A program made the translations under genes and the position numbers. This document shows, in pieces, positions 40,888 to 50,969 of a stretch of DNA of 64,000 nt. The stretch lies in contig NZ_AP025688.1 of assembly GCF_023168325.1 (NCBI RefSeq), forward strand, positions 2,418,001 through 2,482,000, in the 5' to 3' direction. This DNA comes from Tsukamurella sp. PLM1. Lineage in GTDB: Bacteria; Actinomycetota; Actinomycetes; Mycobacteriales; Mycobacteriaceae. The number at the start of each line of letters is the position of its first letter. Position 1 is the first letter of the stretch. The notes below the pieces were generated by a model that was not told the origin of the DNA, made no database searches, and saw nothing but the letters and a program-made list of their open reading frames with translations.

Positions 40888-43800
40888 CGGGTGCCGATCC
40901 GCTGCAGCGCGGCGAGAAGCTCGCTCACGGCGATGGCGGGCAGGTCACCGAACACGCCCTCGTCGACGGTGATCCCGGTAACGGTCTGTTCCTCGCCGAG
41001 CGCGTCGGGATCACCCACGACGATGCCCTGGTCGAGTCCGAGGGTGACCCGACGCTCGCCCGCGGCGATCCACATGTCCTCCTCGACGCCCGCATCCATG
41101 GGTGCGCCGCGGTTCCACCCGGCTTTGGTGAGACCGAGGAAGGCCCGGGTGGGTGCCGTCACGCGAAAGTCCGCGACGAGGTCGGAGGCCGCACGCTGCT
41201 CCTCAGTGAGCGCGATCACCGGTCGCCCCAGCTGCGGGAACGGCTGCAGCAGTTCGTAGTCGGCGAACACCTCCGACCACGCGGCGAGGACGTCCGCGTC
41301 GAGGTGCAGCGGGTGCACGAGCCCGATCACGGAGTCATCGGGCAGGTTGTACGTCTCGTCGTCCACATCGGCGAAAGTCCGGTCCTCCGCCACCCGGAAC
41401 GCGGTCGACGGTGCGCTCGCCGCGTCATGATCGGGGTACACGCCCCACAGCAGGCGACGCACGAGATGCACGAGCAGCGGGTGCTCGAGCAGGTACGTCC
41501 GGAAGTCGCCCGCCGACCATCGGCGCTGCGCGCGCAACGCCGCCTCCAGCCGGGCGACCTGGTCGCTCGCCGCGGTGCGCACGTCCTTCTTCAGCGCCGC
41601 GAAGGCCTTGGTCGCCGCGGCGGCGAGCTCCGCATCGTCGGAGGCCGCGGGCTTCGGCAGCGACTTGCGCGGTTTACCGGTGTCGTCGGCAATGGTGGGG
41701 CGCAGCTGCTCGTCGAACCCGACGACGAACGCGCGCGGCCCGAAGTCGAGCACGAGGGTGCCGTCTGCGGCGAGGCCGAAGTCGGGGACGAGGCGGTCGG
41801 CCAGTTCGTCGGTGGTCAGCCGCAGTCCCTCGGCGATCTCGGCGATCCGTTCCTGGGCGCGCTCCTTGAGCGCCTTGAACTTGACCCGCAGCGAGATTCG
41901 GTGCAGCTGCATCAGCGCGACATCGGTGCCGATCGCGGCGAGCACGCCCAGGCCCGCCACGGCGCGCTTGTGTTGGCTCTCCCCGGCCACTTCGCGATCA
42001 TCGGCGCGAGTCGCCGGGCGGTGTCGTCGTCGCCGAGCCACCCCAGGCCCGCGAGTACCCAGGCGTCCTTCGGCGGTGCTCCCCTGCGAGCCACTGCTCG
42101 AAAACCTCCCACGCGAACGCCGCCGCGGACTCCGGGTCGAGGCCGGCGCGCACGCGGTCGATGCCCACGTAGGGCCGTTCGTCGTCGGAGAGCTGCAGCA
42201 TCGTGACCAGGTGCACGGCATCGCCGCGCGGTACCGCCCTGGCGCCGTCGGCGAGGACGAGTTGGGGTAGGCCCGCGGGATTGAGCCACGGCGGCGACAC
42301 CGGCATCCGAGCCGGCAGCTCGGTGGCCGGGTCGGTGTCGAGGAGCGCGTCGATCGCGGCCCGCACCGGCGCATCGAACTCGGCGGCGCCCGCGCGGACC
42401 GCGTCGGCGCCGTGCGCATCCGCGATGAACCTCAGGGCAGCCTGAGCGGTGGCCCGCGCTTTGTTCACCTTCCCGACCGCGGCCGGCACGAGGTAGCGCA
42501 CGGCCTCAGGCCCGTGGTGATGCAGCCACTCTCGGCCGGTGGCTCGGCGGGCGCCCTTGCCCTGTGCGAGTTCAGCCATGATCGTGGTGAGCTCTGCTCC
42601 CAAGTACGCCTCGGCGGCCGCCGCGCCCTCGCCGATCCTGCGGCTCGCGGCCACCACCAGCGGATAGGCCCCGACCCCCAACCTGTTCGCGGCGACGGTG
42701 ACAGCGGGGTCCAGGTAGTAGCTCGGCGCAGACCGGACGTCGAGGTCCGTCACGAGCGCTTCCAGCTCCGCCGCCGGGAGGCTGTAGGCGACGGCCCGGA
42801 ACATGCTCCAATCGGTCACGCGACCGGCGCCCTGCGCAGTGGGTACCGATGGCGGCATATGCCGGGCGAGCGATCGGATCCAGTCCATCTCATGTTCGGG
42901 CAGCCGGGGCGGGGCACCGTCGAACGAGGGTCGGTCCTCGACCTGCACCCGGTAACAACGGTGGGCTTCGTGCGCGGCAGCGTCCAGGGCGGCGTGCGCA
43001 ACAGGTCGGGAACGTCCTCGGGTCCCGCGTCGGGCAACACCCGCACGGTGTCGAGCACGGCGCGGACGGTCCCGGCTGTGTCCGGATCGAGATCAGCGAG
43101 CACCGCACGCACGGCGTCGACGTTGCGCACCACCACGTCGCGGAGCAGCGCCGTGTCGCCGCCGGCGACCAGCACGCGCAGGGTGCGCCGGGGAAGCGCT
43201 CGATCAGGGTGCGCAGGCCCTCGGTTCCGCGCGCGTGCTCGCGCAGCACGAACGCGGCCGCGTCGTCGGTGGGCAGGTGCGCGGCGAGGTCGATCACCAG
43301 CGCCACGATCGGCTTGAACGTCGTCTGCTGCGAGACCTCGACGAAGTAGGGCAGCACGGCCGGCCCCATGCGCACGAACGCGGTCCGCAGGACCGCCGCG
43401 GGTTGGCCCGCGAGTAGTCGGTGAACGACCGCGTGGCGTGGACGAGGTGCTCGACGGTGTGCGCGAACGCAGGGACCAACTCCGTTTCTCCGATGTCACC
43501 GCCCACGCGCGCCACCAGGTCGTCCTGGTCGGAGCACAGGAACGCGGCGTACATGCGCCCGAGGTCGCTGCCGTCGAAGCGGCGGCACGCCTGAACCACC
43601 GCGGCGTAATCCTCGTCGGTCGCCCGGGCCGCGACGTCGCGAATGACGGGCAGGTAATTCACCAGCCGGTACGCGCCGTAGCCTCCGTCGTGACGCACCA
43701 GGGCGTCCCTGGTGGGGCTGGTCCACACCGTGTCGATCCAGAACGTGGTCGTCCGCAACGCTGCGTCGACCGCGAACGCGAGGCCGTGGACAGCGATCAG

Positions 43801-44085
43801 ATGCTCCAGCAGCGCGGGGCCCGAGGTCTCGTGATACTGGTTCGACTGCAAGTACAGGGCCACCGCAGCGCCGTCGACATCCGGTTCACCCGCCAGGAAT
43901 CGCTGCGCTGCGGCGACCAGCTCCGGGTCGCTGCCCGGGTGATCAACCGCCGTGGCGAACGCACCGGGCAGCGGCTCCGTGGCGTCGGCCGCGATCCTCG
44001 GCAACGTCCGAACCCCGTCCGTCTCGCCTCGCCAGGCCAGCATCGCGCGCCGGACCGACGGCGGAACCTGGAACTCATCCTCCAC
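40884..44085 (-). CDS. DUF4132-like giant protein (five frame breaks)
   Basis: First gene of the MoxR/VWA operon, about 1068 residues once repaired. GTG 44085 ([18 protein letters not shown]) has GGAGG seven bases upstream; ATG 44103 is the alternative. The long helical N-terminal region (HEAT-like by appearance) includes [20 protein letters not shown]. The C-terminal 300 residues match my memory of DUF4132: [50 protein letters not shown] and [20 protein letters not shown]. Breaks are at 43398-43402, 43190-43193, 42987-42989, 42081-42084 and 41981-41984, each repaired by one G or C. Function unknown; operon context suggests a client or scaffold of the MoxR ATPase. Confidence 0.75.
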
Positions 44086-44170
44086 GCTGATGCCTCCACC
44101 CATGGGTCGATGTTAGCGGATCTGCGATCCAGGAGACTGGACTGTAGGACGTGACGACTAGAGTCGACGG

Positions 44171-44979
44171 GTGACCTACCGCCCCAAACCGGACATGCGG
44201 CACGACAGCGCAGGCTCCGAGGCCGCGAACCGCTCCTGGTGGGACTCGGACGCCGCGGCCTACCACGAGGAGCACGCCGCGTTCCTGGGCGTCGATACGG
44301 CCGACGGGGAGTTCGTCTGGTGCCCCGAGGGGCTCCGCGAATCCGAACTGGGCCTGCTCGGCACCGTCGGGCCCGGAACCGTCGCCCTCGAGATCGGCTG
44401 CAGGAGCGCCCCGTGCGCACGCTGGCTCGCGACCCGGGGCGCCACGGTGATCGGGATCGACGTCTCGGCCGGAATGCTGCGCCGAGGCCTCCCCCACGTG
44501 CGCGGCGACAACCCGCTCCTGGTCCAGGCGGGGGCCGAGGACCTCCCGGTTCCCGACGGTGCCGTCGACGTCGTCTGCTCGGCCTTCGGCGGCATCCCGT
44601 TCGTCGCCGATTCGGCGCGGGTGATGCGCGAGGCGCACCGGGTGCTGCGGCCGGGCGGACGCTTCGTGTTCTCCGTGAACCACCCGATGCGCTGGATGTT
44701 CCTCGACGACCCCGGCCCCGACGGCCTGGTCGCGACCCTCTCCTACTTCGACCGGTCCCCGTACGTCGAGACGGACGACGACGGTACGCCGACCTACGTC
44801 GAGCACCACCGCACGATGGGCGACCGGATCCGCGAGATCGTCGGGGCGGGCCTGCGGGCGGTCGATGTGATCGAGCCGGAGTGGCCGGAGGGGTTCACCG
44901 AGGAATGGGGGCAATGGAGCCGCTGCGCGGCGCGATCTTCCCCGGCACCGCGATCTTCGTGTGCGAGAAGCCGCAGTGA
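44171..44979 (+). CDS. Class I SAM-dependent methyltransferase (one frame break near the end)
   Basis: A small-molecule-type methyltransferase of about 269 residues. Motif I is VALEIGCRSAPCARWLATRG followed by the acidic end of strand 2 in VIGIDVSAGMLRRG; post-motifs AEDLPVPDGAVDVVCSAFGG and VLRPGGRFVFSVNHPMRW are typical UbiE/Methyltransf_11. One C at 44920-44921 gives the natural end SPLRGAIFPGTAIFVCEKPQ. Without it the frame runs on through the next gene. Similar genes occur widely in mycolic-acid actinobacteria; the substrate is unknown. Diverges from the DUF4132 operon. Confidence 0.86.
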
Positions 44980-45142
44980 GTATCGCCCCTCGACCGGCCT
45001 GAACAGGGGTAGCGGTCACCGTGCGCCGGGTTGTTCTTCACCCCGCGTGCGCTTTCCTCGTTCCTGTCGGCCCGGTAGTCTCGCCGGGGCAGTCGTCGAA
45101 CGTGGGCCGCTCGTCGAGACGGTCCCAGAACAGGAGACAGAC

Positions 45143-45496
45143 ATGAACCGGACGCGCATCGCCGCCGCCGTCGCCGCCCTCGCGGGTGCCGTCGCACTGA
45201 TCCCCGCCGTCGCCTCCGCCGCGCCGAACGACAAGGTCCCCGGCACCAAGTGCACCGTCGCCCAGGTCGAGCGCGCCACCCAGGTCGTCGCTCCCGAGGC
45301 GATCGCCGTCATGGACGCCACGCCGGGCGGCCGCGCCCAGGCCACCGAGCTCCTCACGGCGAAGCCCGAGGACCGGCAGAAGATCATCGACAAGCTGACC
45401 AAGGACAACCCCGCAGCCGCGACCTACTACCGCGAGAACCGCGCCGACATCGACGCGAAGATCGCCAAGGTCATCGCGACCTGCGACAAGTACTGA
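45143..45496 (+). CDS. Secreted hemophore-related protein 1
   Basis: A 117-residue exported protein: signal peptide MNRTRIAAAVAALAGAVALI with cleavage near ASAAP. The mature part has two Cys that can pair (KCTVAQVERATQ and VIATCDKY) and the segment KDNPAAATYYRENRADIDAK, a pattern of mycobacterial hemophore-related small proteins. Haem binding is an inference. A GGAGA site precedes ATG 45143. Followed after 29 bp by a second gene of the same type. Confidence 0.72.
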   Translation: MNRTRIAAAVAALAGAVALIPAVASAAPNDKVPGTKCTVAQVERATQVVAPEAIAVMDATPGGRAQATELLTAKPEDRQKIIDKLTKDNPAAATYYRENRADIDAKIAKVIATCDKY

Positions 45497-45525
45497 TCCA
45501 CAACAGAATCCCCCGAGAGGCCCGC

Positions 45526-45912
45526 ATGACCTTCCGCCGTACCGCCGCCACCGTCGCCATCACCGGCGCCATCGCCCTGGCGGGCGCCCTGCTCGCCACC
45601 GCCGCCCCGAAGCCGGCGGACCCCAACCTGTCGCGCGCCGTGCCCGGCACGTCGTGCAACGTGGGGCAGCTGCGCACCGCGATCGACCGCTCGTCGCCGG
45701 GCCTGGTGGCCAAGCTCGACCAGGTGACCGGTGGCACCAAGCAGTTCGCCGACATCGCCACGGGCGATCCGGCCACCCGCCAGTTCCAGCTGGCCGCACT
45801 GGTGTTCACCGGTTCGGCCGCGGGCTTCGGGATCTTCGCCGAGCAGCAGAACGTGCGCAACGCCCTCGCGGACGCGTACCGCACCTGCGGCACGGCCAAG
45901 AAGGCCAAGTAA
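45526..45912 (+). CDS. Secreted hemophore-related protein 2
   Basis: A 128-residue exported helical protein, signal peptide MTFRRTAATVAITGAIALAG. The mature chain (SCNVGQLRTAIDRSSPGLVA, QFQLAALVFTGSAAGFGIFA, RNALADAYRTCGTAKKAK) repeats the architecture of its neighbour: Cys near both ends enclosing three or four helices. Probably a diverged tandem duplicate in one transcript. No iron-regulator box was found upstream of the pair. Confidence 0.68.
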   Translation: MTFRRTAATVAITGAIALAGALLATAAPKPADPNLSRAVPGTSCNVGQLRTAIDRSSPGLVAKLDQVTGGTKQFADIATGDPATRQFQLAALVFTGSAAGFGIFAEQQNVRNALADAYRTCGTAKKAK

Positions 45913-45926
45913 CCCCTGCTCCACCG

Positions 45927-45959
45927 ATCGGCGGCCCGCGCATCGCGCGGGCCGCCGAT
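45927..45959. terminator. Bidirectional terminator after the hemophore-like genes
   Basis: A perfect 15-bp stem ATCGGCGGCCCGCGC / GCGCGGGCCGCCGAT with a 3-nt loop, between convergent genes. It also marks the left edge of the defence-type island. Confidence 0.85.
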
Positions 45960-45987
45960 TCGCGTCGTACAGCCGGAAGGCCCGCGG

Positions 45988-46341
45988 TCAGTGACTCTCG
46001 AGGGCCGCGAGCAACGCGGTCTCGACCGCCGACACCGCCTCGGCCGTCTCCTGTTCCGGCGAGCGGCTGAGCACGCGTCGATCCAGGTCCGGCAGCAGCA
46101 TCGACGGCGGCACGTCAAGGGCGGCCGCGAGGCGGTACACCGTCGACATGTGCGGATCCGAGACGCCGTCGTTCGAGCTGACGTTGCGTTCGATGTTCGA
46201 GACCTGGTTGCGGTGGATCCCCGCCAGCTCGGCGAGCTTCTCCTGCGACAGGCCGCGCGCCTTGCGCACCGTCACCAGGCGGCGGCCGAGGGAATCACCA
46301 TAGGTGCCCCACTCGATCTCCCCGCCGCTCACCCGATCCAC
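45988..46341 (-). CDS. XRE-family regulator 1 of the defence island
   Basis: A 117-residue DNA-binding protein with an XRE helix-turn-helix (RLVTVRKARGLSQEKLAELA, GIHRNQVSNIERN) and a C-terminal tail containing SRSPEQETAEAVSAVETALL. It is a paralogue of the XRE gene 75 bp upstream: both share W-x-T-Y-x-D-S before the helix-turn-helix and RSPEQE after it. Starts at ATG 46341, 13 bp from a pair of operator-like dyads spaced 16 bp apart. Probably autoregulated. Confidence 0.88.
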   Translation of the reverse strand: MDRVSGGEIEWGTYGDSLGRRLVTVRKARGLSQEKLAELAGIHRNQVSNIERNVSSNDGVSDPHMSTVYRLAAALDVPPSMLLPDLDRRVLSRSPEQETAEAVSAVETALLAALESH

Positions 46342-46353
46342 GGTGCCGGATGC

Positions 46354-46381
46354 ACATCACATTGTCTGCCCTACACGTTGT
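46354..46381. promoter_or_regulatory. Operator pair A (XRE1 promoter)
   Basis: ACATCACATTGT (46354-46365) and CCTACACGTTGT (46370-46381), centres 16 bp apart, belong to the 12-bp family ACAACAYGTTGT. The same two-site arrangement with the same 16-bp spacing recurs in pair B, and the flanks are similar too (GGATGCACA ... TGTCTGCC ... GTTGTGCA). Confidence 0.62.
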
Positions 46382-46416
46382 GCATTTGGTTGCAGCGCAC
46401 GATGTTTCATGTCACA

Positions 46417-46788
46417 TCACGAGTCGACGGAGTCTCGACCGAGGCGCTGCCGGACCACGTCGGCCAACACCTCCTCGACCCCGGCCCTCGCGGCCAGCGA
46501 TTCCTGCTCGGGCGACCTGATCTGTACCTGCCGATCACCGTCGGGAAGCAGATCGATCGGCCGCACACCCAGACCTCTCGCGAGCTGGTACACCGTCCTC
46601 AGTGTCGGGTTCTTGAACTCGCCGGGGCGGCCGCCGCGACCGTACTCGGCGCCCTGGATCGCGCCACGGCTCAATCCCGAGCGCTCGGCCAGTTCGTCCT
46701 GCGTCATCCCCAGTCCGGCGCGCAGGGTCGCGACCCGGAACGCGAAGGAGTCGGAGTACGTGCTCCAACTCAAGTCGGGACGATCCAC
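46417..46788 (-). CDS. XRE-family regulator 2 of the defence island
   Basis: A 123-residue helix-turn-helix protein paralogous to regulator 1: SWSTYSDSFAFRVATLRAGL, GMTQDELAERSGLSRGAIQG, then PTLRTVYQLARGLGVRPIDL and a tail with IRSPEQESLAARAGVEEVLA. GTG 46788 (MDRPDLSWSTY) aligns with the start of regulator 1 and leaves operator pair B in the promoter; an in-frame ATG at 46830 would place the operators inside the gene. Divergent from the SNF2 helicase gene, so it is placed to control the whole island. Confidence 0.85.
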   Translation of the reverse strand: MDRPDLSWSTYSDSFAFRVATLRAGLGMTQDELAERSGLSRGAIQGAEYGRGGRPGEFKNPTLRTVYQLARGLGVRPIDLLPDGDRQVQIRSPEQESLAARAGVEEVLADVVRQRLGRDSVDS

Positions 46789-46809
46789 CTGATCCAGGTT
46801 GTCGGATGC

Positions 46810-46837
46810 ACAACGTAATGTCTGCCTCACATGTTGT
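46810..46837. promoter_or_regulatory. Operator pair B (between XRE2 and the helicase gene)
   Basis: ACAACGTAATGT (46810-46821) and CTCACATGTTGT (46826-46837), centres 16 bp apart, flanked by TGCACAAC and GTTGTGCA. It sits between the divergent regulator and helicase genes, 23 bp from the helicase ATG. Confidence 0.65.
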
Positions 46838-46860
46838 GCACTCGTGGGGAGGCGAAGCCG

Positions 46861-49800
46861 ATGGCGGATCAGAGACGTGCGGACGACACGATTTCACCGG
46901 TGACCGCGTGCGCGGAGTGATCGGTGAAGACGTCACAGTCATCGCTGTGGAGCGCCACCCGTCCGGAAGCGCCACCATCACCTATCGCCCCGACGGCGGA
47001 GGCGTGGACGAGCGAGTTCTCACGCCCAGCGAGCTCTCGATGATCGAGACTGCCAGTGGACCGCGCTGGCGGTTCGACGGCGACCCGGTCGTCTTCACCT
47101 CGGCCATGGAGGCCGAGCGCATTCGCAAAGCCGGGCAGTTCGACCCCATGATGGCACTCTCGACCAGTTCGGTGCGGCCGTTGCCGCACCAGATCCGCGC
47201 CGTGTACGAGGAACTCCTCCCCGTACCCCGCTACGTTTCCTCCTGGCGGATGATCCGGGCGCGGGCAAGACGATCATGGCCGGCTTGTACGCCAAGGAGC
47301 TGATGCTCCGCGGCGATTGCGAGCGTCTTCTCATCGTTGCTCCGGGCGGCCTCGTCGACCAATGGCAGGACGAACTGAAGGAGAAGTTCGGTATCGAGGC
47401 CCAGGTACTGACGCGCGAGCTGGTCCAGGTCTCTCACGACGGTGACCTGTTCCCCGGCCATCCGGTACTCATCGCCCGGATGGACCAGCTGGCCCGCAGC
47501 GACGAACTGTGCGCCCACCTCGAGCGATCCCGTTGGGACCTGGTCGTGGTCGACGAGGCGCATCGCATGTCCGCCAATTGGTTCGGTGGCGAGCTCCATC
47601 GCACGAAGCGGTACCACCTCGGGGAACTGCTCGGCGGGATCACCCGGCATCTCCTCCTCATGTCCGCCACCCCGCATGCCGGCAAGGAGGACGCTTTCCA
47701 GGCGTTCCTCGCTCTCCTCGATCGCGACCGGTTCGCGGGGCAGTTCCGCCCGGGTTCGCATCGCCGGGACACCTCGGGACTGATGCGCCGCATGGTGAAG
47801 GAGGAGCTCCTCACCTTCGAGGGCCGACCGCTGTTCCCCGAGCGGATCGCGCAGACGGTGCCGTACACGTTGTCCGCCGCCGAGTTGGAGCTTTACGAGG
47901 CGGTGACCGCGTACGTGCGGGATGAGATGAACCGCGCGGAGGCCGTCGAGGACGGGAGGCGGCGCACCGTCGGATTCGCATTGACAGTGCTGCAACGACG
48001 ACTCGCGTCGAGCAGCCACGCCGTCACGCGCAGCCTGGAGCGCCGTCGCGCTCGCCTCTCCCGGCGACGGGACGAGATGGCGAACGGCACTTTCTCCGAG
48101 GCGGATTGGTCCTCCGACGCGGGGAAGCAGTTCCTGCGCGATGCGGCTCGCTACGACACGGACGAGTACGACGCCGAAGCCGTCGAGCTACTCGAGGACG
48201 ATGTGCTCGATTCGGCGACGGCGGCGCGCACCGTCGCCGAGCTCGACCTCGAGATCGCGGCTCTCGACCGGCTGGTCGAGCTGGCGTCCGGGGTCCGCGA
48301 CGCCGGAATCGACCGCAAGTGGGAACAGCTCGCGTCACTGTTCCACCTCGACGAGCTGCGCTCGCCCGACGGCGGGCACCGCAAGCTCATCGTGTTCACC
48401 GAACACCGCGACACTCTCGACTACCTGGTGGCACGCCTGCGGAATCTCCTGGGTTCCGAAGACGCTGTACAGACCATCCACGGCGGCACTCATCGCCTCG
48501 AGCGCAAACGGATCCGCGAACAGTTCACCAACGAACCGAGGCGATCAGTGCTCGTCGCGACGGACGCCGCGGGCGAGGGGTTGAATCTGCAGGCCGCGCA
48601 CCTCATGGTCAACTACGACCTCCCCTGGAACCCGAATCGGCTCGAGCAGAGGTTCGGCCGCATCCACCGAATCGGGCAACAACAGGTGTGCCGGCTCTGG
48701 AACCTGGTCGCTGATCAGACCCGCGAGGGTCAGGTGTACGCACGGCTCCTGGAGAAGATGGAGGAGCAGCGGCTCGCATACGGCGGCAAGCTGTTCGACG
48801 TCCTGGGTGAGGCCTTCCTGGACCGACCACTCACCGAACTCCTGATGGACGCGATCCGCTACGGCGACGATCCGGCCCGACGTGACGAGATCGAGCGCGT
48901 CGTCGACGCGCAGGTGGCCGACGGGTGCACCAAGCTCGTCGCGGATCGCGCTCTGGCCCGCGAGGGCCTCGCCGCGGCCGACGTGGAACGGATCCGGCGC
49001 GACATGGAGGAGGCGCAGGCGCGTCGCCTCCAGCCGCACTACGTGCAGGCGTGCTTCGACCGTGCGTTCCGCGCACTGGGCGGACGGATGGCCGCCCGCG
49101 AGGGACGCCGGCTGGAGATCCGCACCGTGCCGTCGGCCGTGCGCCATCGGTCCGCGCAACCGATCGCCGGTGCCTACCAGCGCGTCACCTTCGAACCGAA
49201 GGAGGCCCACGTACCCGGCTCCGCCGACGCCGAGCTGTTGGCGCCGGGACATCCGCTGCTCGACACGGTCCTCGAGCTGGCGGTCGAGCGGGGCGCGATG
49301 CCGTCGCGGCCGGGACCGTGCTCCTCGATCCCGAGGATCCGGGCACCGATCCGCATCTCCTGATCGCGCTCGCCGCCGAGGTCGTCGACGGGACGGGGAC
49401 CACCGTGGGCCGGCGGTTCGAGTACGTCCGGGTCTCGGCGGACGGCGTCGTCGAGGATGCCGGGCCGGGTCCGTTCAACGACCTCGTTCCGCTTCCCGAC
49501 GGTGCGCGTGACGTCGCGGCCGGCGTCCTCGCCCAGTCCTGGCTCGCCGAGGGCGCGGACCGCCGGGCCGCGGCGTGGGTGTCCGGCTCCGCGGTCGCAG
49601 AACACGCGGCCGAGGTTCGCGCCCGGATCGAACCGGAGGTCGCGAAGACCCGCGAGTTGGTCCGGGTCCGGCTGACGGAGCAGATCAACTTCCTCTACCG
49701 GACAGCCGCGGATCTCCGCGACACACCCGACCGCAGGCGCCGCACCTCACCGGAGGCGCTCGAGGCCCAGGCGGCGGAGCTGGAACGGCGCCTCGAGGCG

Positions 49801-50307
49801 CGCATGCGCCTCCTCGACGCCCGCGGCCGGCTCGCCGCGAAACCTCCGGTACTCAGTGGCGCGGCGGTGGTGATCCCGGCTGGTCTGGTGGGTGGAGAGG
49901 TGGCTCGCTACGCGTCCGACACCGCCGCCACCGAGCGGCGTGCGGTGGACGCCGTCCTCGCCGCCGAGCGCGCGCTGGGCCGCAGTCCGGAGGAGATGCC
50001 GCACAACAACAAGGGATACGACGTCCGCAGCACGGCTCCCGACGGCTCCACCGTGTACATCGAGGTCAAGGGCCGGGTCCTCGGGGCCGACACGTTCGAG
50101 GTCACGTTCAGCGAGGTGATGCTCGGCAAGAACATGGGCCGGGCCCATCGCCTCGCCCTCGTTTCCGTGCATCCCGACGGTGCCCCGCACGACGAGCTGC
50201 GCTACCTCACCGACCACTTCCGGACCATCGACGTCGGCGCCGTGGCCACGACACGGATCCAGCTGGACTGGCGCCGCACCTGGTCGGCCGGCACACCGCC
50301 GCAGTGA
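46861..50307 (+). CDS. SNF2-type DNA helicase with C-terminal DUF3883-like domain (three frame breaks)
   Basis: About 1149 residues once repaired. Start ATG 46861 (MADQRRADDTISPGDRVRGV). Helicase lobe 1: RFLLADDPGAGKTIMAGLYA (motif I), VVVDEAHRMSANWFGGE (II), LLLMSATPHAGKEDAFQAFL (III). Lobe 2: KLIVFTEHRDTLDYLVARLR, VATDAAGEGLNLQAAHLMV (V), LEQRFGRIHRIGQQQVCRLW (VI). Residues from about 1040: HNNKGYDVRSTAPDGSTVYI then EVKGRVLGADTFEVTFSEVM, the DUF3883 pattern; the D-x(n)-E-V-K spacing recalls PD-(D/E)xK nucleases. Breaks at GG 46899-46900, CCCC 47226-47229 and GGGG 49290-49293, each one base. Such helicases accompany BREX-3 and DISARM methyltransferases. Confidence 0.9.
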
Positions 50308-50314
50308 TGCGACG

Positions 50315-50593
50315 CTACCCCGCGAGCACCGGACCCGGATCCGTCACCCGGACTTCCGCGCGGAGCCCGAGCTTCAAGCCGATGACGACGAGCGCGTCCA
50401 GGCTGAACTGGCTGATCTTCCCGCGGAGCAACGCCGACACGCGAGGCTGCGTCAGACCCAGTTCGCGAACCGCGTCGGCCTGAGTCCACCCTCGGCACTC
50501 GACCTGCTCACCGATCGCATGCATGAACTCGGCACGGAGCGCCAAGTTCGCGGCCTCGTCCGGTGTATCCGCGATGTCGTCCCACACACTCAT
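50315..50593 (-). CDS. HigA-like XRE antitoxin
   Basis: A 92-residue XRE protein of the toxin-antitoxin type (HTH_37-like): MSVWDDIADTPDEAANLALR leads to GWTQADAVRELGLTQPRVSA, LLRGKISQFSLDALVVIGLK, ending GLRAEVRVTDPGPVLAG. This is the normal full length for HigA antitoxins encoded downstream of HigB toxins. Seven bases upstream of its ATG lies the stop of a truncated higB-like remnant. Inserted convergently between the helicase and methyltransferase genes of the island. Confidence 0.88.
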   Translation of the reverse strand: MSVWDDIADTPDEAANLALRAEFMHAIGEQVECRGWTQADAVRELGLTQPRVSALLRGKISQFSLDALVVIGLKLGLRAEVRVTDPGPVLAG

Positions 50594-50599
50594 TTCCGG

Positions 50600-50732
50600 T
50601 CATCCCTTCCGCTGCTGCGACATCCTGCGCGCCAACTCGTAGCGCCGGCGCCCCACCTCGACATCGGGCGAAAGCATCCGGGAACTCCTTCAGGTCCGAC
50701 AACGCCGAGCCGACCCACTCCAGGTCACGCAC
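50600..50732 (-). pseudogene. HigB-like toxin remnant, internally deleted
   Basis: GTG 50732 opens MRDLEWVGSALSDLKEFPDA, a typical Gp49/HigB N-terminus. Another frame in the same 133 bp carries a typical HigB C-terminus (SPDVEVGRRRYELARRMSQQ, then RKG-stop at 50600). The roughly 60 residues that should lie between, including the RNase active site, are absent, and the two parts are out of frame. The toxin is therefore dead while the antitoxin downstream is intact. Confidence 0.75.
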
Positions 50733-50746
50733 GATCTCCCCGATCG

Positions 50747-50764
50747 TATATCGATACCGATATA
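50747..50764. promoter_or_regulatory. Operator of the higBA remnant
   Basis: TATATCGATACCGATATA: perfect 7-bp arms around a 4-nt centre, 15 bp upstream of the remnant's GTG, AT-rich and overlapping the likely promoter. A typical site for autorepression by a HigA-type antitoxin. Confidence 0.6.
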
Positions 50765-50924
50765 TTCGCCAGGCTCGCCGCGAAACCACCGTGGGCGCCC
50801 GCCCCTCTCGCCCGCGGCGTAGGCCCGGCCACTGACACGCCAGGCTCGTCACCCCTTGGCACCGAGCGACCGGCGAACTTGTCAGCCCCCAGCTGTAGCC
50901 TCACGGTCACCTCAATTCGGACAC

Positions 50925-50936
50925 ACACTATGTTGT
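50925..50936. promoter_or_regulatory. Operator C1 upstream of the DUF1156 methyltransferase
   Basis: ACACTATGTTGT, a member of the ACAACAYGTTGT family, 33 bp before the methyltransferase ATG. Confidence 0.5.
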
Positions 50937-50969
50937 GAGTCTGTTCCCACTCCTCCGAGAGCGAGTCGC

